52,864 nt of DNA, from assembly GCF_030769565.1 (NCBI RefSeq), contig NZ_JAVCAP010000021.1, positions 1 through 52,864 of the forward strand. The letters are read 5' to 3'. Origin of the DNA: Methylophilus aquaticus. GTDB lineage: Bacteria; Pseudomonadota; Gammaproteobacteria; Burkholderiales; Methylophilaceae. The position numbers and the translations under genes are program-made. Of this stretch, positions 18,896 through 29,200 are shown piece by piece (the first letter of the stretch is position 1; the number at the start of each line of letters is the position of its first letter). The notes below the pieces were generated by a model. It searched no databases and had not been told where the DNA came from. It was given only the letters and a program-made list of their open reading frames with translations.

Positions 18896-19702
18896 ATGAA
18901 ATTTCAATTGAAAGCTTTGACAGCAGCATTGGTGTTGTCGGCAGCCTCTTTGTCAGCGCAAGCGGCAATGGATACTGCAACCTCCACTGGTAACGGTAGT
19001 TTTGTACTGTCTATGTGGAATCAGGCCAGCGGTACTTCAGCAACCTTTGATCTTGGCTTTAACTACAATTCATTCAGTGATTTGGTCAACCAAGGCACTT
19101 TTAACCTGGCAGCAGGTGACTATGCTGATGCATGGAGTACTTTCACTTCATTGAGCACATCTGGCACTACAAAGTGGGCTATTTTTGCGGGTGATAACCT
19201 TGGTACTGCAAGAACTGTTGGTTCACGCGGTTACTACACCACAGCAAACAGCCTGGATGGTATGTCACAGCTTAGCTCAACGGCTGCGGTTTCAAATGTG
19301 TTAGCTGGCTTTGATGTGTATGTTGATGCCAACAATAACATTAGTACTGGTAATCACAGTTCAGTTGCTAATGGTGCTAGCACTGCAGCATTAACTGCTG
19401 CTGCTGGTGCTGGTAGCGGCCTTGCTTACGGTAGTGGCAAAGCTGGTGGTGCAGGTCCATCTGCCGGTGCTGAACTGGATAGCAGCTTGCAAATGTTGCA
19501 GATTTTAACGCAAGGTACTGCAGCACCTACCGCTAATTTTATGGCAGATGCCGGTGGTACTAACTACACATTCAAATTGTCATCAAGTGGTTTGCTTTCA
19601 GTGATCTCTGTAACAACACCAGTGCCAGAAGCAGATAGCTACGCGATGTTGCTGGCTGGCTTAGGCTTGATGGGCTTGGTTGCTCGTCGTCGCAAAGCTT
19701 AA
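18896..19702 (+). CDS. PEP-CTERM sorting-domain protein, secreted, function unknown
   Basis: The 268-residue protein has a signal peptide (cleavage after LSAQA near residue 23) and a middle region rich in Ser, Ala, Gly, Asn and Thr. The C-terminal tail, VPEADSYAMLLAGLGLMGLV followed by ARRRKA, is a PEP-CTERM signal with PEAD in place of PEP. Such tails are recognised and cut by an exosortase, which anchors or releases the protein at the surface together with exopolysaccharide. There is no recognised enzymatic domain. AGGAGA six bases upstream supports the start. It is probably co-transcribed with the next gene. Confidence 0.88.
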   Translation: MKFQLKALTAALVLSAASLSAQAAMDTATSTGNGSFVLSMWNQASGTSATFDLGFNYNSFSDLVNQGTFNLAAGDYADAWSTFTSLSTSGTTKWAIFAGDNLGTARTVGSRGYYTTANSLDGMSQLSSTAAVSNVLAGFDVYVDANNNISTGNHSSVANGASTAALTAAAGAGSGLAYGSGKAGGAGPSAGAELDSSLQMLQILTQGTAAPTANFMADAGGTNYTFKLSSSGLLSVISVTTPVPEADSYAMLLAGLGLMGLVARRRKA

Positions 19703-19789
19703 TCATTAATAATCATTACATTAAGCCATGAATAACGGCCAGCGCTGAAGCTGGTCGCCAATCAAACTTTATAATTTAAGGAAGCGAAC

Positions 19790-21241
19790 ATGTTAAAACT
19801 TAACAAATTGGCCATTGTATTAGCAGCCACATTTTCTGCAACCACTGCTTTTGCAGCTCCAGTGACTCCAACAGATATCCAAAATGCATCCACTTTAAAT
19901 CAAGCTTGGATTACAGGTGCATCTGCTCCGACTTTGAACGTGTTTTTAGGCTTTGCGGCTGGTTGTGAAGCCAACACATTGGCTATGTTTCACGGTGGTA
20001 CTGCAGACGTTGCAAATCCAGGAGCCAGTAATACTGGTAACGCATTTGCCTATGCTTGCAAGCGTGGCGGCGTAGTTTCTGTGTTGTACCACACCAACCA
20101 GGGCGGTTCATTTAATGCTTATGCACCTCATGTGCCAAATAACGTAGCTGGTACTGGTTTTGGTGTAACAACTAACCTGAATCGTTTGGCAAATGTGGCC
20201 AAAGCTAGCTGTTCAAATGTGGGGTCTATTACTTCACTTACCCCAGTTACACCAACTCAACCTGAAAACCCAGTGCCAAACCAACCAGCTGTTCCAGTTT
20301 ACAAATGCTCAAACGCTGTGATTAATGGTTTTACAGCAACAGACAACACACCTAAAAAACCAGCTGGTGGTTTCTCCGATGTTGAAGCCGCATTGTTTGG
20401 TGTAGATGCCTCTTCTTATGGTACTGAGCTTGATGCTGGTGTAACCCAGGTATTCGGTGTGATGGCCTCCCAGCCGCTATATCGCGCGATGCAGGTTGCA
20501 CAACGTATCTATGCTTCCGAAGCTGATGCAATTGCTGCTGATCCAAGCTTTTTGCCACAGAATGCACCATCAATCAGCAAGGAACAGTATGCTTCATTGG
20601 CCTCTGATCCGCTGGCAACATGGGCGCCATTGGGTGTGGATGATTCCAAAGAAGTGATTATTGCGCGTCGCGTAAATACTTCAGGAACACAAGGTTCTTC
20701 CAACGCATTTTTTATGGGCAACCCATGTTTGGGTAACCCAAGCACAAGTTCTGTACTTTTCCCAACAACTGCCGCGGATAGTGATCCAGGTTTTTACAAT
20801 GTGGTTGAAGGTGGGGAAACTGCAGAGGTACGTACTGCTATTTCAAACGCGTCAACAGCAGGTAAGTTTGCAATTGGTGTGGTGTCTCTTGAAAACACAG
20901 ATGCTGCAGGCAGACGTTATTTGAAAGTTGAAGGTGTACATCCAGCAGCCGGTCCTAATAATACGACAGATGACAAGGCTCGTTACACATCAGCACAAGG
21001 GCAATACCCATTCCAGATTGAATTGAAAGCGTTTGTTGCTAATGATGCCAAAGGCACTTTTGGTGAAACAGCTATCAACCAAATCATCAGTGGTGTTTCA
21101 TCCGTGCAATGTAATATTGTGCCACGTGGTCTGGTATTGAACTCTGCTTCAAGTGCTTGTTCTTCTGCTAACTCAGGCATACACATTACCAGAACTACTC
21201 GCAATGGTAATAACTGCCGTCCATTGACATGGAAATTCTAA
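19790..21241 (+). CDS. Secreted protein of unknown function
   Basis: The 483-residue protein has a signal peptide (MLKLNKLAIVLAATFSATTAFA) and a mature start near residue 23. I do not recognise a family with confidence. Segments such as NQAWITGASAPTLNVFLGF and FNAYAPHVP recall periplasmic binding-protein-like folds, but this is only an impression. The six or more cysteines (for example in AAGCEAN, YACKRGG and the C-terminal ACSSAN and NNCRP) suggest disulfides. There is no PEP-CTERM tail. AAGGAAG upstream is a good ribosome-binding site. It follows the PEP-CTERM gene by 87 bases and ends before a strong terminator, so the two probably form one unit. Confidence 0.8.
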   Translation: MLKLNKLAIVLAATFSATTAFAAPVTPTDIQNASTLNQAWITGASAPTLNVFLGFAAGCEANTLAMFHGGTADVANPGASNTGNAFAYACKRGGVVSVLYHTNQGGSFNAYAPHVPNNVAGTGFGVTTNLNRLANVAKASCSNVGSITSLTPVTPTQPENPVPNQPAVPVYKCSNAVINGFTATDNTPKKPAGGFSDVEAALFGVDASSYGTELDAGVTQVFGVMASQPLYRAMQVAQRIYASEADAIAADPSFLPQNAPSISKEQYASLASDPLATWAPLGVDDSKEVIIARRVNTSGTQGSSNAFFMGNPCLGNPSTSSVLFPTTAADSDPGFYNVVEGGETAEVRTAISNASTAGKFAIGVVSLENTDAAGRRYLKVEGVHPAAGPNNTTDDKARYTSAQGQYPFQIELKAFVANDAKGTFGETAINQIISGVSSVQCNIVPRGLVLNSASSACSSANSGIHITRTTRNGNNCRPLTWKF

Positions 21242-21281
21242 TGAAAGATGTAGTGTAGCCAAAAGCTATATAACTCTTGTT

Positions 21282-21312
21282 AAAAGCACACCTTACCAGG
21301 TGTGCTTTTTTT
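21282..21312 (+). terminator. Rho-independent terminator after the secreted-protein gene
   Basis: AAAAGCACACCT (21282-21293) pairs perfectly with AGGTGTGCTTTT (21298-21309) around a TACC loop and is followed by more T residues. It lies 41 bases after the stop codon at 21241 and isolates this unit from the downstream tpsB gene. Confidence 0.9.
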
Positions 21313-21463
21313 TGCTAATTCAAATTGATGTGCATATAAGCAATTTATTGTTTGTTTTCCAGAAGCCAAATGCTTGATGTTGTTGCAATTTAGGTTAATG
21401 AAAGTGAAATGCGCTGTAAGCTTTACTCGCAATGACCCACTCGGGCTACTTAAATCATCTGGC

Positions 21464-21473
21464 GGACTAGTCC
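21464..21473 (+). promoter_or_regulatory. GGACTAGTCC palindrome upstream of tpsB
   Basis: This perfect 10-base palindrome is identical to the one at 40449-40458 upstream of the exbB-fusion gene. It stands about 86 bases before the tpsB start. It is proposed as a shared operator on the basis of repetition and position only. Confidence 0.5.
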
Positions 21474-21558
21474 TTATTTCATCTTTGTGACACGTTACGC
21501 TTACAAAATGACAGCCTTGTAATGCGCTGTCCTGCACAGTATTGGGGTCTGAAAGGTG

Positions 21559-23199
21559 ATGCAATTGTTTCTTCGTGTGATGTGTGTGGTGTGTTTGCTG
21601 TTTTCCTGGCGGGTTCAAGCGGAAGGGTCTGCCCCGCAAGCATCTGAACAGCTGAATGCATGGGGGACAGATAGCCAACACATTGCACCGGCTGAAGTCG
21701 CTGTTGAAAAGTCAGAAGGCTTTGATATTTTTGAATATGTGGTTAATGGCAACAGCGTGCTGACCGTTAGCCAGGTCGAAAAAGCAGTTTATCCCTATCT
21801 TGGTGAAAATCGTTCAATTGACGATGTGGAAAAAGCCCGCAGTGCACTTGAAAAAACCTTTCATGACGAAGGCTATTTGACCGTGTTTGTGAATATTCCT
21901 GAGCAGGAAGTCAACGGCGGCGTGGTCAAGCTGGATGTACTTGAAGGCAAGGTTGAAAAGCTCAGTGTGCTTGGCTCAAGGTATTATTCGCTGGGTAAAA
22001 TTAAACAGAACGTGACCGAGTTTAAAGAGGGTCATGTGCCACATTTCCCCACTGTGCAAAAGCAGATTGCTTCGGTGAATACTAATCAGGATCGTGTGGT
22101 TGCGCCGGTGTTGCGGCCTGGTAAGTCCCCTGGCATGGTGGAGGTGGATTTGAAGGTGGACGACAAGTTCCCCTTGCATGCCAGTATGGAGTACAACGAC
22201 CGTTACACTCCGAACACCACCAAAACCCGGTTGTCCGGCAACTTGCGTTACGACAACCTGTGGCAAAGCGATCACAGTATTGGACTGGGTTTTCAGGTAA
22301 CCCCTGAAGATCAAAGTGAAGTCAAAGTGTTTTCCGCGACCTATGTCATTCCCTATGCAGGCGATTACTGGGCTATGTACGGTGTGGTTTCTAACAGTGA
22401 TATCAGTGCGGTTGGTGATGTGAATGTATTGGGTAACGGTAATATTTATGGTTTGCGTTACATCCACCCGATGCCTAGCCCTATCAAAGGCTTTAACCAT
22501 AACCTGACCCTGGGGGTGGATTACAAGGACTTTAAAGAAACAACTTCTTTATTGGGCTCAGATAGCTTTAATACGCCAATTACTTACCTGCCATTTTTGA
22601 TTGGGTATACAGGCAATTTGGCGACTGCCGCCAGTACCACCAAGCTCGACCTGAATTTTATTTTTTCGACTAAAAGTTTTGTCAACAGTGATGAAGAGTT
22701 TGATAAAAAGCGCGCATTTGCACGCCAAAATTTTTCTTACCTGCGTGGTCAACTTGAACATACCCATACCTTACCTTACCAATGGCAAGCCTATGGCTCG
22801 ATTGGCGGGCAAGCCACCGGCGATCTGCTGATTTCTAACGAGCAGTATTTCCTGGGCGGGCTGGATACCGTCAGGGGGTATCTGGAAGCCAGTGCGCTGG
22901 GTGATCAAGGGGTAAACGCCACTCTGGAACTGAGAACACCGCCTTTGCAAAAGTATCTGGTGGATGGGTTTAATGATGTGCGGCTGCTGGCTTTTTATGA
23001 CTACGGCTATGCAAAGGTGACGGATCCAGGGGCATCCCAGATCGCGCGTTTTGTGTTGGCTTCATATGGCGTGGGTTTAGATATCAAAGCCGCCCATGGC
23101 CTGTTTGCCCGGCTGGATTTTGCGCAAGCCTTGCGTCCGGTCGGCACGGTGGATAGAAACGATACGCGCTTGCATTTTAAAGTGGGTTTTGACTGGTAA
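21559..23199 (+). CDS. Two-partner secretion transporter TpsB (ShlB/FhaC/HecB family)
   Basis: This outer-membrane protein exports the giant TpsA encoded next. A signal peptide occupies about residues 1-22. A POTRA domain follows (about 57-132, FEYVVNGNSVLTVSQVEK to VEGKVEKLSVLG), and the rest is a 16-strand-type barrel. The conserved VRGY motif, in LGGLDTVRGYLEAS near residue 438, corresponds to the loop-6 VRGY/F signature of the Omp85 superfamily. The protein ends in an aromatic residue (GFDW), as barrel proteins do. The start is ATG 21559, with GTG just before. It is followed 38 bases later by tpsA. Length (546) is normal. Confidence 0.92.
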   Translation: MQLFLRVMCVVCLLFSWRVQAEGSAPQASEQLNAWGTDSQHIAPAEVAVEKSEGFDIFEYVVNGNSVLTVSQVEKAVYPYLGENRSIDDVEKARSALEKTFHDEGYLTVFVNIPEQEVNGGVVKLDVLEGKVEKLSVLGSRYYSLGKIKQNVTEFKEGHVPHFPTVQKQIASVNTNQDRVVAPVLRPGKSPGMVEVDLKVDDKFPLHASMEYNDRYTPNTTKTRLSGNLRYDNLWQSDHSIGLGFQVTPEDQSEVKVFSATYVIPYAGDYWAMYGVVSNSDISAVGDVNVLGNGNIYGLRYIHPMPSPIKGFNHNLTLGVDYKDFKETTSLLGSDSFNTPITYLPFLIGYTGNLATAASTTKLDLNFIFSTKSFVNSDEEFDKKRAFARQNFSYLRGQLEHTHTLPYQWQAYGSIGGQATGDLLISNEQYFLGGLDTVRGYLEASALGDQGVNATLELRTPPLQKYLVDGFNDVRLLAFYDYGYAKVTDPGASQIARFVLASYGVGLDIKAAHGLFARLDFAQALRPVGTVDRNDTRLHFKVGFDW

Positions 23200-23237
23200 T
23201 CGTCAAAACAATCAGTGGTTGCAATTGAGGTGAGATG

Positions 23238-26200
23238 ATGAATAAATTACGTTTTAAACTGGTATTTAGCAAGCGTTTAGGCATGCTGGTGCCGATTGCC
23301 GAAATTGCGCGCAGTCATCAAAAATCCGTCTCGATTTCGCAGCCTGTTGTACTCGAAGCCACCACCTCTGATCCCAGCATGACACCACTCTGGCGTTTGG
23401 CTATGGGCCAAGCCGCTTTGTTGATGGCGGGTTGCTTTGCGCTGACCTCGGGCGCCCTATGGGCTCAGGATGCCAATACACTGCCTACCAATGGAAATAT
23501 TGTTTCCGGTGCTGGTGTGATCAACGTCAATAACAATGTCATGGATGTCAATACGACGACCAATCAAGCGGTCATCCGCTGGGACAGTTTTAATATTGGT
23601 GCCAATGCCGGTGTGAACTTTAATATGCCCAGCACTGCATCCAGTGTGCTCAACCGAGTGATGGGTGATTCGGCCTCCTTGATTCAAGGTATGCTTAATT
23701 CAAATGGGCATGTGTATATTGTGAACCAGAACGGCATTTACTTTGGGGCTGGCTCACAAATCAACGTCGGCTCGCTGACTGCAACCACGCTCGATAACAT
23801 TGCTAATAACACCATTGAGAATATTTATAATCAGGGCATTTTGTCTAACAAAACCGCCCCGGTATTTTCGTTTGCAGATGCTGTAGGCATTATTGATGTC
23901 GCTGGCAAAGAGGTCGATGCACAAGGCAAAGTGGTCAAAGAAGCCGCCAAGATTACGACGACAACTGGTGGCAGAGTGATGCTGCTGGCGCCGGATGTGA
24001 AAAATAGTGGTGTGATTCATGCGCCAGACGGACAAGTCATTCTGGCTGCCGGTAAAACTATTTATCTGAGCACGCTGGATAAATTTGCGGGCCTGCTGGT
24101 TGAAGTCAGTTCCGGTGGCACGGCGACCAATCTGGGCGATATTTTCGTCAATAACGGCAATGCCAGCATGATTGGGCTGGCGGTGAATCAGGAAGGCCGC
24201 ATTTCTGCGACCACCACCATTCGCGCTAATGGATCAATCTATCTAAAGGCCAAGTCGATTACGCAATACGAGTCACCACTGACCGACATCTACGGCGATG
24301 TTAAGCTCGGTGAAGGGAGTCGTACAGAAGTAAGTATTGCCGTCAACGATACCGAAACAGTCAAAAATGCCCAGAGTATTACCAAATCCAATATTGAAAT
24401 TACAGGCAAAAACATTGCTATCGAGGGAGCTGTTGTCGCCAACAGTGGTGTAATAAATGTAGCAGGTAAAACCAATTCTGGCACTACCTCGATTTACGTA
24501 GGTGATAAAGCACTGATAGATGTCTCAGGGGTTGATGCCACTGCGCCTATGTCGCGTAATCAATTAGTGATCGACTTGTATTCGCAACAGTTAAATGACT
24601 CCCCCATATTGAGAGGCGGTGCACTGTTTGGAAAAAAACTTTACCTTGATGCCAGAAAAGGGACTGGTATTATCAGCCAGTCAGTGATTGATGATGCATT
24701 GCTTTCACAAGATCGTACCATTTCCGAGCGCATGACTACGGGCGGTACAGTTTCACTGGTTGCTGACAGTGTGGTGACCAAAGCCGGATCTGTCATAGAT
24801 CTGTCGTCCGGGACAACTACATACACCCCTGGTAACATCAGAGAAAGCCGTTTGTTTTATAACGGCAAATGGATCAATGCTTCCGAAGCCGTTGCGGGCG
24901 TTCCTTACAGCGCGATTAACGATGAGTACAGCATTACCAATACACGTTGGGGTGTGACCAAGACCTGGTCATTGACTTCAGCCGCGAATGGACAATACCA
25001 GGCCGGTTATACTGCAGGGGCTGACGCCGGTAAGTACAATGTTGAAGCTACGGCATTGGCTTTACAAGGCGATGTGATTGCAACCCGAACAATCGGTACA
25101 TATCAGCGGGGTGACTATGCAGGTGTGAGCACGCCTACAGGCGGTTCGCTCAATATCAATTATATCGGTTCTGGCAGTTTTAACATTACTGACCAGGTGG
25201 CTCTTCTATCGGAAGCCTTTACAAGAGACTCTAGCCTCAGTGATGAGCAAAAACAGCAAAGTGAATTAAGCACCCACGTGTTTTCTCAAGGCATTAACAA
25301 CTTCACGCTCAATGCCAGTTCGGCCAAGGTTAATGTAAACGGCGCAATCAATGCCAGTGCCTCCGGAAATATTACGATTGATGGGGCAGCCGGCGTAAAT
25401 GTTTCAAGAAATATCACTACTGCTGGCGGTAATATAAAGCTGGCAGCAAGCAGTACAGCAGATGTTGTACTAGGCAACAATGTTAAAATCAGTACCGCTG
25501 GATTATTCACCAATGATTTGCCAGGGGTACAGGGCGCTATGCTTAGCCCCGTTGTTACCCGTGGCGGGAATGTCACCATCACAGATGGCCTGGTTATGAA
25601 GGACGGGGCACGCATTGATGCAAGCTCTGGTGCCTGGGTGAAAAGCAATGGTCAGATTGTCTCTGCGCAAGGGGGCAATGTTGAGGTCACCCTGGCGCAA
25701 AACTCAATTGCCGACGGTGCAATTACTTCCTACGGTTTAGGCGCGAATGGAACCCAGACCAGCGGAGGGCACCTGGCTGTGCACCTGCAAGGCGTTACTG
25801 GCACCAGTGGTGTAAAAGATGTACAGCTTGGTGGCACAAATACTCAAGCGGCAAATACGCTTTGGTTGTCCGAAGCATTCTTTAAGTCAGGTGGTTTTTC
25901 ACAATACGCTATTGATAATCAAAGTAATGTATTTGGTTCAATCGTGGTAGGGGACCAATCTGGAAGTACTACAGTGATTCACCCCGAACAGGCCACACGT
26001 TTTATCTCAAGCGCGACAAGCAGTATGCAAAGCGGAGCCATGCTGGACACTATGACTTCAACAGTCATGATGCCATCGTTTGCAAGACAACCAGTTTCAC
26101 TCAGCCTGAATGCAGGTAATCAATTTACGCTGCATGAAAATGCATTGTTAAGTACTGATGCACCGACGTCGCTGACTGGTGCTAGAGGCAATATTAATAT

Positions 26201-29200
26201 TAGCTCTCTGGGGCAAATGACCATTCTGGGAGATATTGATGCACCGTCTGCCAATGTGACATTGGCTATTAAATCACAGCCCGGAAGCGCCACAATTCCT
26301 AACGCAAAATTTGACAATACGCTCAGTCTATTTGTCGGTGAAAATGCCTCTATCAGTGCCAAGGGTTCTTACATTGCACCACCATCCGTAGATGGTACTT
26401 TCCGTAGCCGGGCGGTTGCAGATGCAGGCAACATTTCTATTTCTGCTGAAAATGGTGTTCTGATTCTTAAAGAAGGCAGTCAACTGGATGTGTCTGCCGT
26501 TTCTGGTGCTATTGATTTGTCTGTTAATAGTGGCTTTTCACGTCAGCAGGTAGACGGTAATGCTGGCAGTATCAGGCTTGCTGGCCGGGATGGTATGGCG
26601 CTGGATGGCGATTTACAAGGGCAGGCCAGTGGGCGTGGGGCGGCTGGTACGCTGCTCTTAAGGTTAGGTGGCGAAGATGCCGTGGGTGTCGAGGGTGATA
26701 ACAATACCCCATTGCTTTATGCTGCTGGACAACGTTTATTAACTGTTACACAGCAGTATCAGAAGGTCTCGGACAACAACACGCCTGGCTCTTTGACAAC
26801 AAACTTGATTGAGGTATCCGACCCGCGGAAGCCTCTTACGAATGCAGTTGGTAAGGCACAGATTTCTGCACAACAAATTAACAAGGGTGGTTTTGATAAT
26901 GTGACATTACGGGTCGATAATGTGCAAGAAAACACTGCCAGTGGAGTGGTTTTTGAGAGCGGTCTCACTTTGAATGTGCCTACATTACTGACTTTGGATG
27001 CTTCCTCATTTTCCGGGCCAGCGACAGTCAATACAGCCGCATTGATCATTACTAACAGCAATGCAACGACACTCAGCAATCCGACGCTGGGTACGGGTGA
27101 AATGCAATTAAATGCCGACTTTGTCGATGTGATCGGAAATGTTGCTTTCACCAATATCAATAGCTTGCAAATCAAGAGTACTGGTGATATCCGCGTGGGC
27201 GGCATCAGAACCCGATCAAGCACCACAGGCTCTTTGATCACCCCACAAAAGTTGGTGATGGATGCAGCGCAGATTTATCCGGTGACAGCACATGAATTTG
27301 ATATCAAGCCAACTGGCAGCAATACCGTCATTGAAGTTAAAAATAGTGGTAACCGTTCCAGTCAGGTTCCGCTTTCTGCACAAGGTAAACTTACATTAAC
27401 AGCAGACAATATTATTCAATCAGGGACGTTACGCGCACCACTGGGAGAGATTAATCTTAACGCTACAGAGATGCTTGTGCTTGGGGAAAATAGCCGGACG
27501 TCTGTTTCGTCCGAAAACAGCTTGATCCCTTATCTGGTGACCACGCTTGGTGGCAGTCGCTTGGTGGCAGATAAGGATAGTACGCAAAGTGATGCACTTC
27601 CATATTCAGGCAAAAAGATTTTACTTAACGGTAAAAATGTCGATATGCGAGAAGGTGCAACTGTTGATATTTCCGGTGGTGGTGACATGTTGGCGTACGA
27701 ATGGATTCAGGGAATAGGCGGCACGGTTGATGTGTTGAATCAGAGTGGTTATTACGCTGTGATGCCTAGTCTGGGCAATCAATATGCGCCATATGATTTC
27801 AACATGCAGAGCAATTCAGATGTAACACTTGGTCAGGCCATTTATCTATCGGGTGGCAATGGACTGTCTGCTGGTAAATACACATTGTTGCCAGCCCATT
27901 ATGCCTTGATGCCAGGCGCTTATCTGGTGAAAGTAAATGGCACGCAGACGCCTATCAACACTACGCTGGCACAATTGGATGGTGGCTCACTGATGTCAGG
28001 TTACTTTACCCGCCTGGATGACAGTAGCCGAGGCCAGTTTAATAGTTTTAGTGTGTATAACGGTAATATCTTTACTGCCAATGCTGGCACCAAAGACTAC
28101 AAAGGTCCGGCAGAGTACTTGCTGACCTATTTAAACGATTTTTATAGCAAACAGGCTTCGGCCAATAACACCTCACTGACATTGGCAAAAGATGCGGGTC
28201 AACTTTCCATCCAAGCCCTCAATCAGCTGGAGCTGAATGGCAAAATTACGGGTCAGGCGGTCACAGGGGGCAGAGGTGCGCTGGTCGATATCTCCTCTAA
28301 TCGGATTGAGGTGGTTTCTACCTCAGTTGCCCCTACATCGGGTGTGCTGACCCTAAGTGCTGACCAGCTAAGCAAGATTGAAGCAGATAGCGTGTTGTTG
28401 GGTGGCAGTAGAGCGGTAACAGGTAATCAACAGACCATTACCACCAATGCCTCGGAGGTCACCTTCTCAAACGATGCGGACCATGGTGTCGTGATGAAAG
28501 AGTTGCTGGTGACCGCCAAAAACGAGATTCGTCTGGAGGATGGCGCGTCTGTTAAAACGACTGAACGTACGGGCAATAGCGCTGGTGTCAATGAGTTACA
28601 AACCGATGGGGCAGGGGCCTTCCTTGCTATCTCCTCAGTTAATGATCTTGCGTTTGACCGTAATAATGCGACCACGGCTTCTGGCAATATGGTAATTGGT
28701 TCTGGAGCCAACCTCGAGGCAAGCCGTTCAGCTGTGCTTGACGCCAGTCAGCAGCTGGCATTGAACGGAGATATACGCGTTGGTGAAGGCGGCTCACTGA
28801 CCCTGGGCACCAATCGCTTCCTGTTAGGCGATAATATCCCGGCAGTAGACGGCACCCGGCTGGACCAGAAAACCCTGCTTGCTTTCGGTGATCTGAACAA
28901 ATTAAACCTCAATAGCTATCAGAATATTGATATTTACGGGGCGGTGAGCCTCGGCAGTGAGCAGTTAAGCCTCACACTCAATACCAGTGGATTGGCCCAT
29001 CATGGCGATGGTGATGTGCAAATTCGGGCAAATACGCTCACTTTGAAAAATACCCAGGATGGTAGCGTCTTTAATGCGCCTGCTGACGCAGGTACATCCA
29101 ATCTGGTGTTGAATACCAAAAATACCGTGCTTGGTGCCACCAAGTCAGTAAAAGGCAACCAGCAACGCTTTGATGTACAGGGGTTTGAGACTGTTAATAT

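Larger units (their letters stand above)
21242..21558. other. Intergenic region between the secreted-protein and tpsB genes
   Basis: This 317-base region holds the terminator at 21282-21312 and, about 85 bases before tpsB, the palindrome GGACTAGTCC at 21464-21473. The rest is AT-rich. I saw no further gene. A tpsB promoter must lie between about 21430 and 21550, but no clear -35/-10 pair was found. Confidence 0.6.
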
